Source: Chloroflexota bacterium
GTDB taxonomy: Bacteria > Chloroflexota > Anaerolineae > Promineifilales > Promineifilaceae
Length of the DNA: 37,389 nucleotides
Assembly: GCA_020629055.1 (NCBI GenBank)
Contig: JAHDEB010000040.1
Coordinates: 1 to 37,389 of the forward strand
Reading direction: 5' to 3'
The position numbers and the translations under genes were made by a program. Below the pieces are notes generated by a model, which worked only from the letters and a program-made list of their open reading frames with translations, did not search any database and had not been told where the DNA came from. Of the stretch, positions 27,429 through 37,208 are shown one piece after another (within the stretch, counting starts at the first letter, position 1; each line of letters starts with the position of its first letter).

Positions 27429-27547
27429 GCCTAGTGTTTGACCCAACAAAGATTGCTAGGTTTTAAAACGGGGCAAACACTTTAGGCCAATTTGGCCCGG
27501 CTTCGCCATCTTGAACCAGCAACTTCGCAAAAGAAGTTGGGCGAAGC
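27429..27547. repeat. Two consecutive complex inverted repeats downstream of gltD
   Basis: The first unit pairs AGTGTTTGACCC (27433-27444) with GGGGCAAACACT (27470-27481). The second has outer arms GCTTCGCC (27500-27507) and GGCGAAGC (27540-27547) around an inner hairpin CAACTTC (27520-27526) and GAAGTTG (27533-27539). The second ends one base before the gltD stop codon. No T-runs, so these are structured elements rather than simple terminators. Confidence 0.65.
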
Positions 27548-27548
27548 A

Positions 27549-29036
27549 CTAGGTTAAATCGGTTTTACCCATTAGGAAGCGGTCTACTTCTCGAGCAACG
27601 CCTCGTCCTTCATGAATGGCCCAAACAACTAAGCTTTGACCACGACGCATGTCCCCGGCCGAAAAGACTTTGCCGACATTGGTTTTAAACTGACCAAATT
27701 CCGCCTGAACGTTGGTGCGTGCATCTCGGTCTACACCAAGTTGCTCTAGCATTTTGTTTTCGGGGCCACGGAAACCGATTGCGATCAAAACAAGATCAGC
27801 CGGCCACTCTTTTTCGCTTCCTTCAACCTCGGTAAAGCTACGGCCGCGCGGACCGTCTACCCACTCGATTTCAACCGTTTTCAATGATTTTACATTGCCA
27901 TTGCCATCATCGACAAATTCTTTGGTCAATATCGAGTAGGTGCGTGGGTCAGAGCCGGTGATCGCTTTGGCTTCTTTTTGCCCATAATCCATGTGGTAAA
28001 CCCGTGCCCATTGGGGCCAAGGGTTGTCTGCGGTTCGTTCTTCAGGCGGCATTGGTACAAGCTCAAATTGGTCCACACTTGTGCAACCATGGCGCAAAGA
28101 TGTCCCCACACAGTCGGTGCCGGTGTCACCACCGCCGATGACGATGACGTTTTTGCCTTCGGCCGAAATGAACTTGCCATCCCCTAAATCTGAAGCGATC
28201 AGGCTTTCAGTTGTTTGGCTTAAGAAATCAACAGCGAAATGGATGCCGTTTAATTCGCGTCCTGGAATCGGTAAGTTATTGGGTTTGGTTGCACCACCGG
28301 CCAAGACGACCGCATCAAAATTTTGCGTCAAATAGTCGGCCGGAACATCAACCCCGATTTCGATATTGCACACAAATTCAATGCCGGCTTGTTCTAGCAA
28401 TGCGATACGCCGGAGCACCGTTTCCTTCTCTATTTTCATGTTGGGGATGCCGTAGGTCATCAACCCACCAGGTCGCGGAGCACGTTCGTAGACGGTGACG
28501 GAATGGCCAACTTTGTTCAACTGGTCAGCTGCTGCCAATCCGGCCGGACCAGATCCCACAATAGCGATTTTCATACCGGTGCGCATTTTGGGCGTGTTTG
28601 GCAAAACCCAACCCTCTTCAAACGCTCGGTCGATAATCGCATTTTCAATATTTTTGATCGTTACCGGCTCTTCGTTTATGCCCAAAACACATGCTGCTTC
28701 ACAGGGGGCAGGGCAGGTGCGGCCGGTAAATTCTGGGAAATTATTGGTTTTATCAAGCCGTTCGTATGCTTCTTTCCATAGGCCACGATAAACCAAATCA
28801 TTCCATTCTGGAATTAGGTTGTTCAAGGGGCAGCCAGAGGCCATGTTGTTTAATGTTTTGCCGGTGTGACAGAACGGAATTCCGCAGTCCATACACCGTT
28901 GCCCTTGTTGTTGTAAATTGATGACCGGCAGATGGATATAAATCTCATTCCAGTCGTTTAGTCTTTCTTGTGGATCACGTTCTTCGGCATAACTACGGCC
29001 GTAGGTCATAAATCCTGTCGCTTTTTCTGTACTCAT
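27549..29036 (-). CDS. gltD: Glutamate synthase small subunit (NADPH-type)
   Basis: This 495-residue flavoprotein feeds electrons from NAD(P)H to the GltB subunit. The N-terminal iron-sulfur region has C48-x2-C51-x4-C56 and C108-x3-C112-x3-C116. The FAD-binding [10 protein letters not shown] follows near 157-166 and the NAD(P)-binding G-G-G-D-T-G-T-D near 300-307. Length equals the family norm. It lies downstream of gltB on the same strand, with an 81-base spacer filled by an inverted repeat, so it is presumably the second gene of a gltBD operon for ammonia assimilation with glutamine synthetase. Confidence 0.97.
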   Translation of the reverse strand: MSTEKATGFMTYGRSYAEERDPQERLNDWNEIYIHLPVINLQQQGQRCMDCGIPFCHTGKTLNNMASGCPLNNLIPEWNDLVYRGLWKEAYERLDKTNNFPEFTGRTCPAPCEAACVLGINEEPVTIKNIENAIIDRAFEEGWVLPNTPKMRTGMKIAIVGSGPAGLAAADQLNKVGHSVTVYERAPRPGGLMTYGIPNMKIEKETVLRRIALLEQAGIEFVCNIEIGVDVPADYLTQNFDAVVLAGGATKPNNLPIPGRELNGIHFAVDFLSQTTESLIASDLGDGKFISAEGKNVIVIGGGDTGTDCVGTSLRHGCTSVDQFELVPMPPEERTADNPWPQWARVYHMDYGQKEAKAITGSDPRTYSILTKEFVDDGNGNVKSLKTVEIEWVDGPRGRSFTEVEGSEKEWPADLVLIAIGFRGPENKMLEQLGVDRDARTNVQAEFGQFKTNVGKVFSAGDMRRGQSLVVWAIHEGRGVAREVDRFLMGKTDLT

Positions 29037-29040
29037 TATT

Positions 29041-29117
29041 TAGCTGTTAGCTATTAGCTTTCAGCCGTTAGCTTTTGGCACGAATACCTGAGCTGATGGC
29101 TGAAAACTGACAGCTGA
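29041..29117. repeat. Imperfect palindromic repeat filling the gltB-gltD spacer
   Basis: The segment opens with TAGCTGTTAGC, TTAGCTTTCAGCC follows, and near its end the complementary GGCTGAAA and ACAGCT close it. It runs from just after the gltD start to the base before the gltB stop codon. 29060-29076 recurs exactly at 13225-13241. Such AGCTGTTAGCT-like units resemble small dispersed intergenic repeats. Confidence 0.7.
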
Positions 29118-32100
29118 TTATTTGTTGGCTTCAAAGGCGGCTAGCAGGGCTTCATCCCCTGACAGACCGGCCGATTTTTGTTCTTCGATCGCTGCAAGCA
29201 TTTTTTGATAGTCGATGGGCAAAACCTTCACAAAGCGGGGGAGCATCATCTCCCAGTCGCTTAGCAGGTTCCATGCGCGCTGGCTGCCGGTGGCAACCGC
29301 ATGTTTTTGGATGAGCGCGTAAAGGTCATCCGCTTCATCTTTATCTGACACCGAGGATAGTTCAACCATTTCTGGGTTACAGTGGTATTTACCAAAATCC
29401 CCCACCTGGTCTAAGACATATGCGACACCGCCAGACATCCCGGCCGCGAAATTGCGTCCCGTTTCGCCTAGCACAACCACCTTGCCTCCGGTCATGTACT
29501 CGCATCCGTGATCTCCAACCCCTTCGACAACGGCCGTTGCCCCAGAATTGCGTACGCAGAAACGCTCACCGGCCACACCGCGGAAGAATGCCTCGCCGCC
29601 CGTGGCCCCATACAGGACAACGTTGCCAACGATAATGTTTTCTTCCGGCACAAACTTTGACCCTTTCGGCGGGTAAACGATCAAGTTCCCGCCAGATAAT
29701 CCTTTACCGATATAGTCGTTTGAATCACCTTCAAGCTCTAGGGTGATGCCTTTAGGGACAAATGCCCCGAAGCTTTGCCCCGCTGAGCCTTCAAATTTTA
29801 GATGGATGGTTCCTTCAGGCAGCCCGTCTGCACCGTGCATGCGGGTTAACTCGCTGCCTAAAATCGTCCCCACCGCTCGGTCTGTATTGCGGATGGGTAG
29901 TGTGGCGCTGATCTTTTGTCCACGCTCTAGTGAGTTTTTGCACAATCCCAATAAGACACGGTTGTCTAGCCGATCTTCTAGCCCATGATCTTGTGTTTCT
30001 GTTTGATAACGGTCGTTATGGTCTACAACGGCCGGTTGATACAAAATGGCTGAAAGGTCTAAATGTTTCGCTTTGTGATGTTCTGTTTCACGCTGTTGCA
30101 GAAAATCGGTTCGGCCGATCATCTGATCCATTGTACGGAAGCCGAGCTGCGCCATGATTTCCCGCACTTCACGGGCGATAAAGCGCATAAAGTTAACCAC
30201 GTGTTCAGGCTCGCCGTCGAACTTGGCCCGTAGCTCTGGGTTTTGGGTCGCAACACCGACAGGGCAGGTATTTAGCTGGCACACGCGCATCATAATACAG
30301 CCCAGCGCCACAAGTGGGGCTGTCGAGAACCCGAACTCCTCTGCTCCGAGCAGGGCGCCAATCACAACGTCTCGGCCGGTTTTCATTTGCCCGTCCGTTT
30401 CTAACACAACGCGGGAGCGCAACCCATTGCGCAATAGGGTCTGATTGGCTTCTGCTAGCCCCAGTTCCCACGGTAATCCGGCATGCTTCAAGCTGGTCAA
30501 CGGGCTAGCCCCGGTTCCGCCATCGCTGCCTGAAATTAAGATCACATCCGCTTTGGCTTTGGCGACGCCGGCCGCAATTGTGCCGACACCGACTTCTGAA
30601 ACCAATTTGACATTGATGCGCGCTTTAGGGTTGGCGCTCTTTAGGTCAAAAATTAGTTGAGCCAAATCTTCGATCGAGTAAATATCATGATGAGGCGGCG
30701 GCGAGATTAACCCAACCCCTGGGGTTGAATGGCGGACCTTGGCCACCCATGGATAAACCTTGTGTCCAGGTAGTTGTCCACCCTCGCCTGGTTTAGCACC
30801 TTGGGCCATTTTAATTTGGATTTCATCCGCATTGACCAAGTAGTTGCTGGTAACCCCAAAACGGCCGCTGGCAACTTGTTTAATCGAGCTGCGTCGATTA
30901 TCGGTGAAGCGGGCAGGATCTTCTCCTCCCTCACCGGTATTTGACCGGCCGCCGATCTCGTTCATCGCAATGGCCAAAGCTTCATGCGCCTCGGCAGAGA
31001 TAGATCCGTAGCTCATCGCCCCTGTTTTGAAGCGCTGACAAATCGATTCGACTGACTCAACCTCGCTCAGAGGAATCGACTTGGTATCCGGCTTTAACTG
31101 CAATGCGCCACGTAGGGTCGCCATTTTCGTTTTATGGTTGTTGACATCGGCCGAATATCGTTTGAACTTGTTATAGTCCCCATTACGCACCGCCTCTTGC
31201 AAAGCATGAACGGTGGTCGGGTTAAACAAGTGAAATTCACCGTCGTGACGCCACTGATATCGACCACCAACCGGCAGTTGGTGTCCGTTGGCCGGCCGAT
31301 CAGGGAACGCATCATGATGCCTTGCCTCAACCTCTTCCGCGATGCCAAATAGGTCAATGCCCCCGATACGGCTGTCTGTGCCTGTGAAATATTTATCAAC
31401 GACGCTTTTAGCAAGTCCGAGCGCTTCAAAAATCTGTGCACCGTGGTAACTCTGAATCGTTGAAATTCCCATCTTGGAAAGGACCTTAACGATCCCTTTC
31501 ACATGCCCTTTAATGTATTGGGCCACAGCATCTTCATAGCTAATGTCGGTCAGCATCCCTTTATCGATCATTTGATTAAGGGATTCAATCGCTAAATATG
31601 GATTAATGGCTGAAACTCCGTAACCGATCAAGGTTGCAAAATGGTGGACTTCACGTGGGTCTCCCGACTCTAGGATGATGCTGGTCAGCCCCCGAATGCC
31701 CGCTTTTACCAAATGATGGTGCAGCCCTGATGCGGCCAACAATGAGGGGATCGCCCCTTGTTTTTCATCGACTTTTCGGTCGGAAAGAATCAAGATGTTG
31801 GTGCCTGCGCGGACAGCTTCTTCCCCAACTTCAAATAGATCTTCAAGCGCTTCTTCTAAAGCGCTACCGCCACCCCGCACGTCATATAAAAGCGACAGGG
31901 TGTCTACTTTAAACCCATCCCGTTTCATGTGACGAATTTTTGCCAACTCTTCATTGGTTAGTAGCGGGTGGGGAAGTTTAAGCAGCTTGGCATTTTCTGG
32001 TCGAGGGTCTAAAAGGTCTGGCTCGCGGCCGGTGTAGACATTGGTGTCGGTGACCAGCTCTTCTCGTATTGCATCGATCGGGGGATTGGTTACTTGGGCA

Positions 32101-33683
32101 AATAGTTGTTTAAAGTAGTTAAACAGCGGCTGCGAATGGTCAGACAGCACGGCCGGTGGGGTGTCGTCACCCATCGAACCCAAATTTTCTTTGCCCGATT
32201 TGGCAATCGGCCCCATGATGATGCGTAGATCTTCAAACGTATAGCCAAAGAATTGCTGACGTTGGGTGACTTGCTGAGCGTTTTCTGGTCGAATCAACTC
32301 ACCGTCTTCCAGGTCTTTTAGCTGGATTAGGTTGTCATCGATCCATTTTTGATATGGCTGCGCATTGGCTAGCTCGCTCTTAATTTCGTCATCTGCGATG
32401 ATGCGACCCTGAGCGGTGTCTACCAACAACATGCGGCCGGGTTGTAGTCGTCCTTTTTTAACAACGTCTTCTGGGTGCACGTCCATGACACCCACTTCAG
32501 ACGCTAAAACGATGATATCGTCTTTTGTGACGTAATAGCGTGACGGCCGTAATCCATTCCGGTCTAAAACCGCACCGACCACCGTGCCATCGGTAAAGCC
32601 GATGCTGGCTGGCCCATCCCAGGGTTCCATCATACAGCTATGGTATTCGTAAAAGGCACGTTTGGCCGGATTCATGCTTCTGTGCTTTTGCCATGGCTCT
32701 GGCACTGTCATCATGACCGCATGGGGGAGCGAATAGCCAGACAAGTACAAGAACTCGAGCGCATTATCGTATTGACCCGAGTCAGATGTGTCTGGGTCGA
32801 TAAGCGGGAAGATTTTGTCGATATCATCGCCGAACTGGTCGGCCGTCATCGCCCCTCTGCGGGTGTTCATCCAATTCGCATTCCCCTTAATTGTGTTGAT
32901 CTCACCATTGTGTATCAAATACCTATACGGGTGCGCCCGATCCCAGCTTGGGAATGTGTTGGTTGAAAATCGTGAGTGAACCACCGCGATCGCCGATGCC
33001 ATCAAGGGGTTGTTGAAATCTAAGAAATAAGGTCTCACCTGTGTCGATAAGAACATCCCTTTGTAAATCAGCTTTTTTGCCGATAGGCTAGGAATATAGA
33101 AGTCAGACCCTTTGCCCGGCATGTTGTCGCGAATATTGATTTCAGCCTGACGCCGAATCACATACAGCTTGCGTTCAAATGCTAATTCATCTTGGCTTGC
33201 TAGCTCCCCTTTGCCAATAATAATTTGTTCGATGATCGGTTCTGCATTTCTTGCCGTGCTCCCTAGATCAGAATTGTCTACCGGCAAAACTCTCCACCCC
33301 AATACAGTTTGCCCTTCTCGCTGCACAATCTGCTCAAATTGCTGTCGGGCCTGCTGTCGTAAGGCATCATCTTTCGGTAAGAAAACCATGCCAACAGCGT
33401 AATCACCTACGGCCGGTAATTCGATATTTTGATGTCGAAATTCTTCAACTAAAAAGTGATGTGGAATTTGAATTAAAATTCCGGCCCCATCCCCACTATT
33501 TGCTTCAGCGCCCGTTGCTCCACGGTGCTCCATGTTTTCTAACACCTGAAGCGCTTGCTGAATAATGCTATGGGACTGTTCACCTTTAATGTGAACAACA
33601 AAACCCATACCACATGCATCGTGCTCGTAAGCAGATCGGTATAACCCTTTTTCCCCCGTTTTTCTATGTTGATTCGCCAACAT
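29118..33683 (-). CDS. gltB: Glutamate synthase large subunit
   Basis: This 1521-residue enzyme makes two glutamates from glutamine and 2-oxoglutarate. A 23-residue propeptide precedes the N-terminal nucleophile C24 in H-D-A-C-G-M-G-F, the glutaminase site of class-II amidotransferases. A central domain, the FMN-binding synthase domain and the 3Fe-4S cysteines ([15 protein letters not shown]) come next. The C-terminal beta-helix (GXGXG) domain, with [11 protein letters not shown] and G-G-x-V-V-V-L-G, ends the protein. GGAGG stands 10 bases before the ATG. It is divergent from amtB, so nitrogen uptake and assimilation share a control region. Confidence 0.98.
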   Translation of the reverse strand: MLANQHRKTGEKGLYRSAYEHDACGMGFVVHIKGEQSHSIIQQALQVLENMEHRGATGAEANSGDGAGILIQIPHHFLVEEFRHQNIELPAVGDYAVGMVFLPKDDALRQQARQQFEQIVQREGQTVLGWRVLPVDNSDLGSTARNAEPIIEQIIIGKGELASQDELAFERKLYVIRRQAEINIRDNMPGKGSDFYIPSLSAKKLIYKGMFLSTQVRPYFLDFNNPLMASAIAVVHSRFSTNTFPSWDRAHPYRYLIHNGEINTIKGNANWMNTRRGAMTADQFGDDIDKIFPLIDPDTSDSGQYDNALEFLYLSGYSLPHAVMMTVPEPWQKHRSMNPAKRAFYEYHSCMMEPWDGPASIGFTDGTVVGAVLDRNGLRPSRYYVTKDDIIVLASEVGVMDVHPEDVVKKGRLQPGRMLLVDTAQGRIIADDEIKSELANAQPYQKWIDDNLIQLKDLEDGELIRPENAQQVTQRQQFFGYTFEDLRIIMGPIAKSGKENLGSMGDDTPPAVLSDHSQPLFNYFKQLFAQVTNPPIDAIREELVTDTNVYTGREPDLLDPRPENAKLLKLPHPLLTNEELAKIRHMKRDGFKVDTLSLLYDVRGGGSALEEALEDLFEVGEEAVRAGTNILILSDRKVDEKQGAIPSLLAASGLHHHLVKAGIRGLTSIILESGDPREVHHFATLIGYGVSAINPYLAIESLNQMIDKGMLTDISYEDAVAQYIKGHVKGIVKVLSKMGISTIQSYHGAQIFEALGLAKSVVDKYFTGTDSRIGGIDLFGIAEEVEARHHDAFPDRPANGHQLPVGGRYQWRHDGEFHLFNPTTVHALQEAVRNGDYNKFKRYSADVNNHKTKMATLRGALQLKPDTKSIPLSEVESVESICQRFKTGAMSYGSISAEAHEALAIAMNEIGGRSNTGEGGEDPARFTDNRRSSIKQVASGRFGVTSNYLVNADEIQIKMAQGAKPGEGGQLPGHKVYPWVAKVRHSTPGVGLISPPPHHDIYSIEDLAQLIFDLKSANPKARINVKLVSEVGVGTIAAGVAKAKADVILISGSDGGTGASPLTSLKHAGLPWELGLAEANQTLLRNGLRSRVVLETDGQMKTGRDVVIGALLGAEEFGFSTAPLVALGCIMMRVCQLNTCPVGVATQNPELRAKFDGEPEHVVNFMRFIAREVREIMAQLGFRTMDQMIGRTDFLQQRETEHHKAKHLDLSAILYQPAVVDHNDRYQTETQDHGLEDRLDNRVLLGLCKNSLERGQKISATLPIRNTDRAVGTILGSELTRMHGADGLPEGTIHLKFEGSAGQSFGAFVPKGITLELEGDSNDYIGKGLSGGNLIVYPPKGSKFVPEENIIVGNVVLYGATGGEAFFRGVAGERFCVRNSGATAVVEGVGDHGCEYMTGGKVVVLGETGRNFAAGMSGGVAYVLDQVGDFGKYHCNPEMVELSSVSDKDEADDLYALIQKHAVATGSQRAWNLLSDWEMMLPRFVKVLPIDYQKMLAAIEEQKSAGLSGDEALLAAFEANK

Positions 33684-34090
33684 AAATTTTACCTCCAGAT
33701 GGTTATTTTATAGCTGTTAAAACCTTCTCTCTTGATTTTGCTCGCAAAGGCAACTGTGTCACGACAAGGATGAAATGACAGACGTCTTCCAAAAAATGTC
33801 GTGATCTGAACCGGTTCCGCCAATTTTGCATGATATTTAAACAGCTTTTTATTTTAATGTTGTGCCTAAAAACTAACCTCCGTCATGTTTGTCTATGACA
33901 GTAAAAGGCCAGTTGTAGATTTTATTTTGTCTGTATGTTCAGAAGAACGTGGCTCTAAAATGGTGTGGGATACTGTAACGGGGGGGTACTTAGGTCTTTT
34001 GCGTAGCAAAAGATTAATTTTAGAGGATGGCATTATACTTCGACCTTATCAAACCGAGCTTTAGAGGATTTACACAAAATAAATCAAGGT

Positions 34091-34104
34091 TTGTTCATGA
34101 ACAA
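34091..34104. promoter_or_regulatory. 14-base perfect palindrome, candidate operator for amtB
   Basis: TTGTTCATGAACAA is a perfect palindrome located 8 bases upstream of the -35 box of the predicted amtB promoter. Such placement suits a dimeric activator or repressor. The regulator is unknown; it does not match the NtcA consensus. Confidence 0.45.
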
Positions 34105-34111
34105 TTCACAA

Positions 34112-34140
34112 TTGACTGATTGAGCTGCTGAAAGTAGATT
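34112..34140 (+). promoter_or_regulatory. Probable sigma-70 promoter of the amtB leader
   Basis: TTGACT at 34112-34117 and TAGATT at 34135-34140 are separated by the ideal 17 bases. Transcription would begin near 34148, about 200 bases before the amtB ATG. Confidence 0.55.
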
Positions 34141-34147
34141 AGAAAAC

Positions 34148-34246
34148 GCACCCCCCGCTGCAAATATCGGCAAAAAAGAATAAAGCTAGGCCAAGACGCC
34201 TTTCTAAAACTGCTCTTCTGGGCAAGATTTAGGAAGGCGTCTTTTT
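34148..34246 (+). ncRNA. Candidate amtB leader RNA ending in an intrinsic terminator
   Basis: A stem of AAGACGCCTTTCTAAA (34193-34208) against TTTAGGAAGGCGTC (34228-34241), with one bulge, is followed by TTTTT. It therefore forms a rho-independent terminator on the plus strand. The predicted promoter at 34112 would make a transcript of about 100 bases stopping here, 100 bases before amtB. No short reading frame with a start codon was seen in it. It could be an attenuator controlling amtB or an independent small RNA; a ligand class was not recognised. Confidence 0.5.
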
Positions 34247-34345
34247 GTTTGGCACATTTTGTTAATTTGCAGGCTCAATTCCCAATCAGCAATACCCCTC
34301 TTTATATTTTATTCAGCAGAAATTAGCAGAAAGGAAGAATTCTAG

Positions 34346-35701
34346 ATGATGAAAAATACATTTCGCTACGCACGGATGGTTGTAAGTGGATTAATGATTG
34401 CACTCACGTTTTTGATTGCAGGTGCCGCCTTTGCTCAAGATGGCGTTGACTTTTCAACGGCCGAAATCGCATTTGCTATCGATAACTTTGTGATGTTTAT
34501 CTGTGCGGTGCTCGTTCTGTTTATGCAGGCAGGCTTTGCCATGGTCGAGGCCGGATTAAACGGTGGAAAGAACACAATCAATGTCCTTTTCAAAAATTTG
34601 ATGGATATGGCCCTTGGCGGCCTTCTGTTTTTCGTGGTTGGCTATGGGCTGATGTACCCTGGCGACTTCAACGGGATTCTAGGATTTGGTGGTGTGGGCA
34701 TCGCCAATTCGACCCGAATCGTGGCAGACTATTTGCCAACCAACGAGGTGGACTTCTTGTTCCAAGTGGCGTTCGCGGCTACGGCGGCTACGATCGTATC
34801 TGGTGCGGTCGCCGGCCGGATGCAGTTCCGTTCGTATCTTATTTACAGTGCGATTCTAACCGCCATCATCTACCCGATTGCCGGGTCTTGGAAATGGGGT
34901 GGTGGTTTCTTAGACGCGATGGGCTTTTACGACTTCGCAGGTTCTTTGATCGTTCATGCGGTTGGCGGTTTTGCTGGCTTGGCCGGTGCGATTGTTCTGG
35001 GGCCGCGAATCGGCCGGTTTAACAAAGATGGGTCTGCGAATGCGATGCCGGGTCACAATATCACGGCCGCAACATTGGGAGTATTTATCCTGTTGATCGG
35101 CTGGTTCGGGTTTAATCCTGGCTCAGTTTTAGCTATGACGGGCGAAGCTTCGACCTTGGCTGTTGTTCTGACCGCCGTTAATACCTTCTTGGCCGCTTGT
35201 GCCGGTACCATCGGTGCGATGATTTTGAGCTATTTTGTGAATGGGGGTAAACCTGACTTGGCAATCTCACTCAACGGTCTGTTAGCCGGTTTAGTCGGCA
35301 TTACGGCCAATGCAGATGGCGTTAGCAATTTATCAGCTATCGGGATCGGTTTTATTGCAGGCTTGTTGGTTGTGGGAGCAATGGTCGCTCTCGAAAAATT
35401 ACAAATAGACGACCCGGTCGGCGCATTCCCCGTACATGGTGTTTGCGGAATCTGGGGAGGTATCGCGACGGCCCTGTTTGGGCATGCGGGTACGGCCGGA
35501 CTGGGAGTCCAGCTAATCGGCTCGCTCGTTTATGCCTCATGGGCTTTCGTTACGATGTTTGGTGTGTTCTACGCACTTCGAGCGATGGGCATTTTGCGAG
35601 TTTCAAAACGTGAGGAAATTGAAGGCCTGGATATTGCTGAGCATGCTGGCACGAGCTATCCAGAGTTTGGTTCCACAACTGCGTTTCCAGCAGGGGACTA
35701 A
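34346..35701 (+). CDS. amtB: Ammonium transporter AmtB
   Basis: This is a 451-residue Amt/Rh-family channel with a cleavable signal peptide (likely cut after A30 in A-F-A-Q-D), followed by eleven membrane helices. The twin pore histidines are H204 (L-I-V-H-A-V-G-G) and H364 (P-V-H-G-V-C-G), and the conserved pore aspartate is D196. The cytoplasmic tail R-x-x-K-R-E-E-I-E-G-L-D-I-A-E-H is the regulatory end that contacts GlnK in other bacteria. AAGGAAG precedes the ATG by about 8 bases. No glnK lies next to it, but a gene of unknown function follows in the same direction, 87 bases downstream. Confidence 0.97.
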   Translation: MMKNTFRYARMVVSGLMIALTFLIAGAAFAQDGVDFSTAEIAFAIDNFVMFICAVLVLFMQAGFAMVEAGLNGGKNTINVLFKNLMDMALGGLLFFVVGYGLMYPGDFNGILGFGGVGIANSTRIVADYLPTNEVDFLFQVAFAATAATIVSGAVAGRMQFRSYLIYSAILTAIIYPIAGSWKWGGGFLDAMGFYDFAGSLIVHAVGGFAGLAGAIVLGPRIGRFNKDGSANAMPGHNITAATLGVFILLIGWFGFNPGSVLAMTGEASTLAVVLTAVNTFLAACAGTIGAMILSYFVNGGKPDLAISLNGLLAGLVGITANADGVSNLSAIGIGFIAGLLVVGAMVALEKLQIDDPVGAFPVHGVCGIWGGIATALFGHAGTAGLGVQLIGSLVYASWAFVTMFGVFYALRAMGILRVSKREEIEGLDIAEHAGTSYPEFGSTTAFPAGD

Positions 35702-35788
35702 TTGTCCCTGGCCTGTCGGATTTGATCGTCAGGTTCGGCAGGCCGTTTCTTTTATCTAACGAAAAAGAAATCATGAGGAAAACAAATT

Positions 35789-36700
35789 ATGGAACTCACA
35801 TTTGAAAAAAATACAGAAGGGCTTGCACCTTATACCGCGACACTAGATACAACGAAGGAGACTGTGCATCCGAATCGGGTCTTCAAAATTCCCGTGTTTA
35901 AAGATTCTGTTGAAAATGGTTACTTTGCTGACGTCTGTGGCTTTAGAGCCAAGGCGAAATCGATTGACGGGCTTGAGAATAAAATGCTTCAGTTAACAGA
36001 TGGGCTCATTAATATGGCCCGTTTGCCTCGGCACGTGTTTGTCGCTCGCCGTGCTCGTAAAGTCTTCCCGATCTACACCGTGGGGGATGAGGTTATTACT
36101 ACCACGCCGGGTGGCCCGATTTTTCGCCATATCGAGTTGGCAAAAGTACGAGAGTATCTCACCGACTTTCTGCATGAGTCTGATGTGTTGGGCGAGAACG
36201 GGGTTAGCGATAAGTTACACGTTCGTGGAACCAGTCTTTCAACACTGCAGCTTCGCCGGCCGGTCCTCTACCTAAAAAAGCGGAACATCGGTGAAAAGGA
36301 GTTTTGGGCTCCCGTTTTTGAAACTGAGAATCTAGATGGCTTGTACACCTATGCGGCCAGCGGCCGTCGCGAAGTGAAAAACGAATACGGTGGTAGAGGG
36401 GTGTTGGTGCTTACCCGCATTGTGGCTGAAGCTTTGAAAACAGATAAACGGCTTGATGATATTTATGATCTGAGACCTGATCGTTTGCAGCCTTCGTTTT
36501 GGGAGAAGCTAAAACCGAATCTAACCGATGCTGGATCAATCCGCATTAAAGGGAAAAATATCGACCTGTTTACAAGCGATGCATTGCACATTGGTGTGGA
36601 GTATCGAGAGGAAGAGGAGCGGTTTGGCTTGTTCTTGGATGATTCCGCTACAAGCCTCAGCGAGCGAATTTCGGCCGATTTTGACCGTCGAGGAATCTAA
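35789..36700 (+). CDS. Protein of unknown function downstream of amtB
   Basis: This is a 303-residue, highly charged soluble protein with no signal peptide, membrane segment or recognisable motif. GAGGAA eight bases before the ATG supports the start. The order appears alpha/beta: a beta-rich N-terminal section, a central section with R-L-P-R-H-V-F-V-A-R-R-A-R-K-V-F-P, and a C-terminal half with several strands and one long helix (V-L-T-R-I-V-A-E-A-L). It does not resemble GlnB/GlnK. The 87-base gap behind amtB shows no terminator that I can see, so co-transcription is plausible. I do not recognise the family. Confidence 0.75.
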   Translation: MELTFEKNTEGLAPYTATLDTTKETVHPNRVFKIPVFKDSVENGYFADVCGFRAKAKSIDGLENKMLQLTDGLINMARLPRHVFVARRARKVFPIYTVGDEVITTTPGGPIFRHIELAKVREYLTDFLHESDVLGENGVSDKLHVRGTSLSTLQLRRPVLYLKKRNIGEKEFWAPVFETENLDGLYTYAASGRREVKNEYGGRGVLVLTRIVAEALKTDKRLDDIYDLRPDRLQPSFWEKLKPNLTDAGSIRIKGKNIDLFTSDALHIGVEYREEEERFGLFLDDSATSLSERISADFDRRGI

Positions 36701-36733
36701 AGCCGTCAGTCATTCTCAATTGATTTTTTAGAA

Positions 36734-36775
36734 AATTATTCCCAGATGTCCATGACAAGATATCTGGGAATAATT
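36734..36775. terminator. Hairpin between convergent genes (bidirectional terminator)
   Basis: Perfect 14-base arms AATTATTCCCAGAT and ATCTGGGAATAATT flank a 14-base loop. It sits between the convergent unknown gene and the Rieske gene, and overlaps the Rieske stop codon. Short T-rich stretches lie on both sides, so it could work in either direction. Confidence 0.65.
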
Positions 36776-37208
36776 AATTATTTTTCTTGCCAGCAAGGTC
36801 TACAACGACAACCTCATTTTCAACCTTAACCGCAAATGTTTCGGCCGAATACGGGCCTGGTTGAACAGCGTTTAAATTAGGCTCAACCGTCACCGGATAT
36901 GGTCGTACACGCACTTTTTCAGGATCAAACCAAGATTGCCCCGTTTTGATGTCAAATTCCCAGCCGTGCCATGGGCAGCGTACAATTTCACCCGACCGGT
37001 CCCAAAGATACTCTCCCGGCTTTTCTGACCGCCTGAGGCCGGTAATCGTTCCGGTGCATAATTCAGCCCCTGCATGTGGACAGCGGTTTAAGAGGGCAAA
37101 ATATTCCCCGTTCACATTAAATACCCCAATTGACCGGCCGTTGATTTCAACGATTTTCCGGCCGCCTACAGGAATCTCACCAATTTTTGCAACGATATGC
37201 TTGCTCAT
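36774..37208 (-). CDS. Rieske (2Fe-2S) ferredoxin-like protein
   Basis: This is a 144-residue soluble protein with the Rieske ligands C-P-H-x-G (about residues 43-47) and C-P-W-H-G-W-E-F-D (about 78-86), which bind a 2Fe-2S cluster. It resembles the Rieske domains that pass electrons to dioxygenases or serve as stand-alone electron carriers. The loop between the two motifs is longer than in minimal ferredoxins (G-L-R-R-S-E-K-P-G-E-Y). Its ATG overlaps the stop of the upstream amidohydrolase gene (ATGA), so both proteins are made together and may act in one catabolic pathway. Confidence 0.93.
   Translation of the reverse strand: MSKHIVAKIGEIPVGGRKIVEINGRSIGVFNVNGEYFALLNRCPHAGAELCTGTITGLRRSEKPGEYLWDRSGEIVRCPWHGWEFDIKTGQSWFDPEKVRVRPYPVTVEPNLNAVQPGPYSAETFAVKVENEVVVVDLAGKKNN

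Larger units (their letters stand above)
33684..34345. other. Shared control region between gltB and amtB
   Basis: These 662 bases contain no gene that I can support. From left to right I see TCACGACA at 33759-33766 mirrored by TGTCGTGA at 33797-33804, a small hairpin CTTTTGC/GCAAAAG near 33994-34010, a 14-base palindrome at 34091, a promoter at 34112, and a terminator-like stem at 34193. The gltB promoter must lie in the left part but no clear -35/-10 pair was found. Confidence 0.7.

Noticed and set aside
34248-34270. TTGGCAC followed by TTTGC, a sigma-54 promoter look-alike before amtB
   Set aside because: The TGGCAC is exact but the -12 TTGC is too far away (13 instead of 5 bases), so the GG-N10-GC rule fails.
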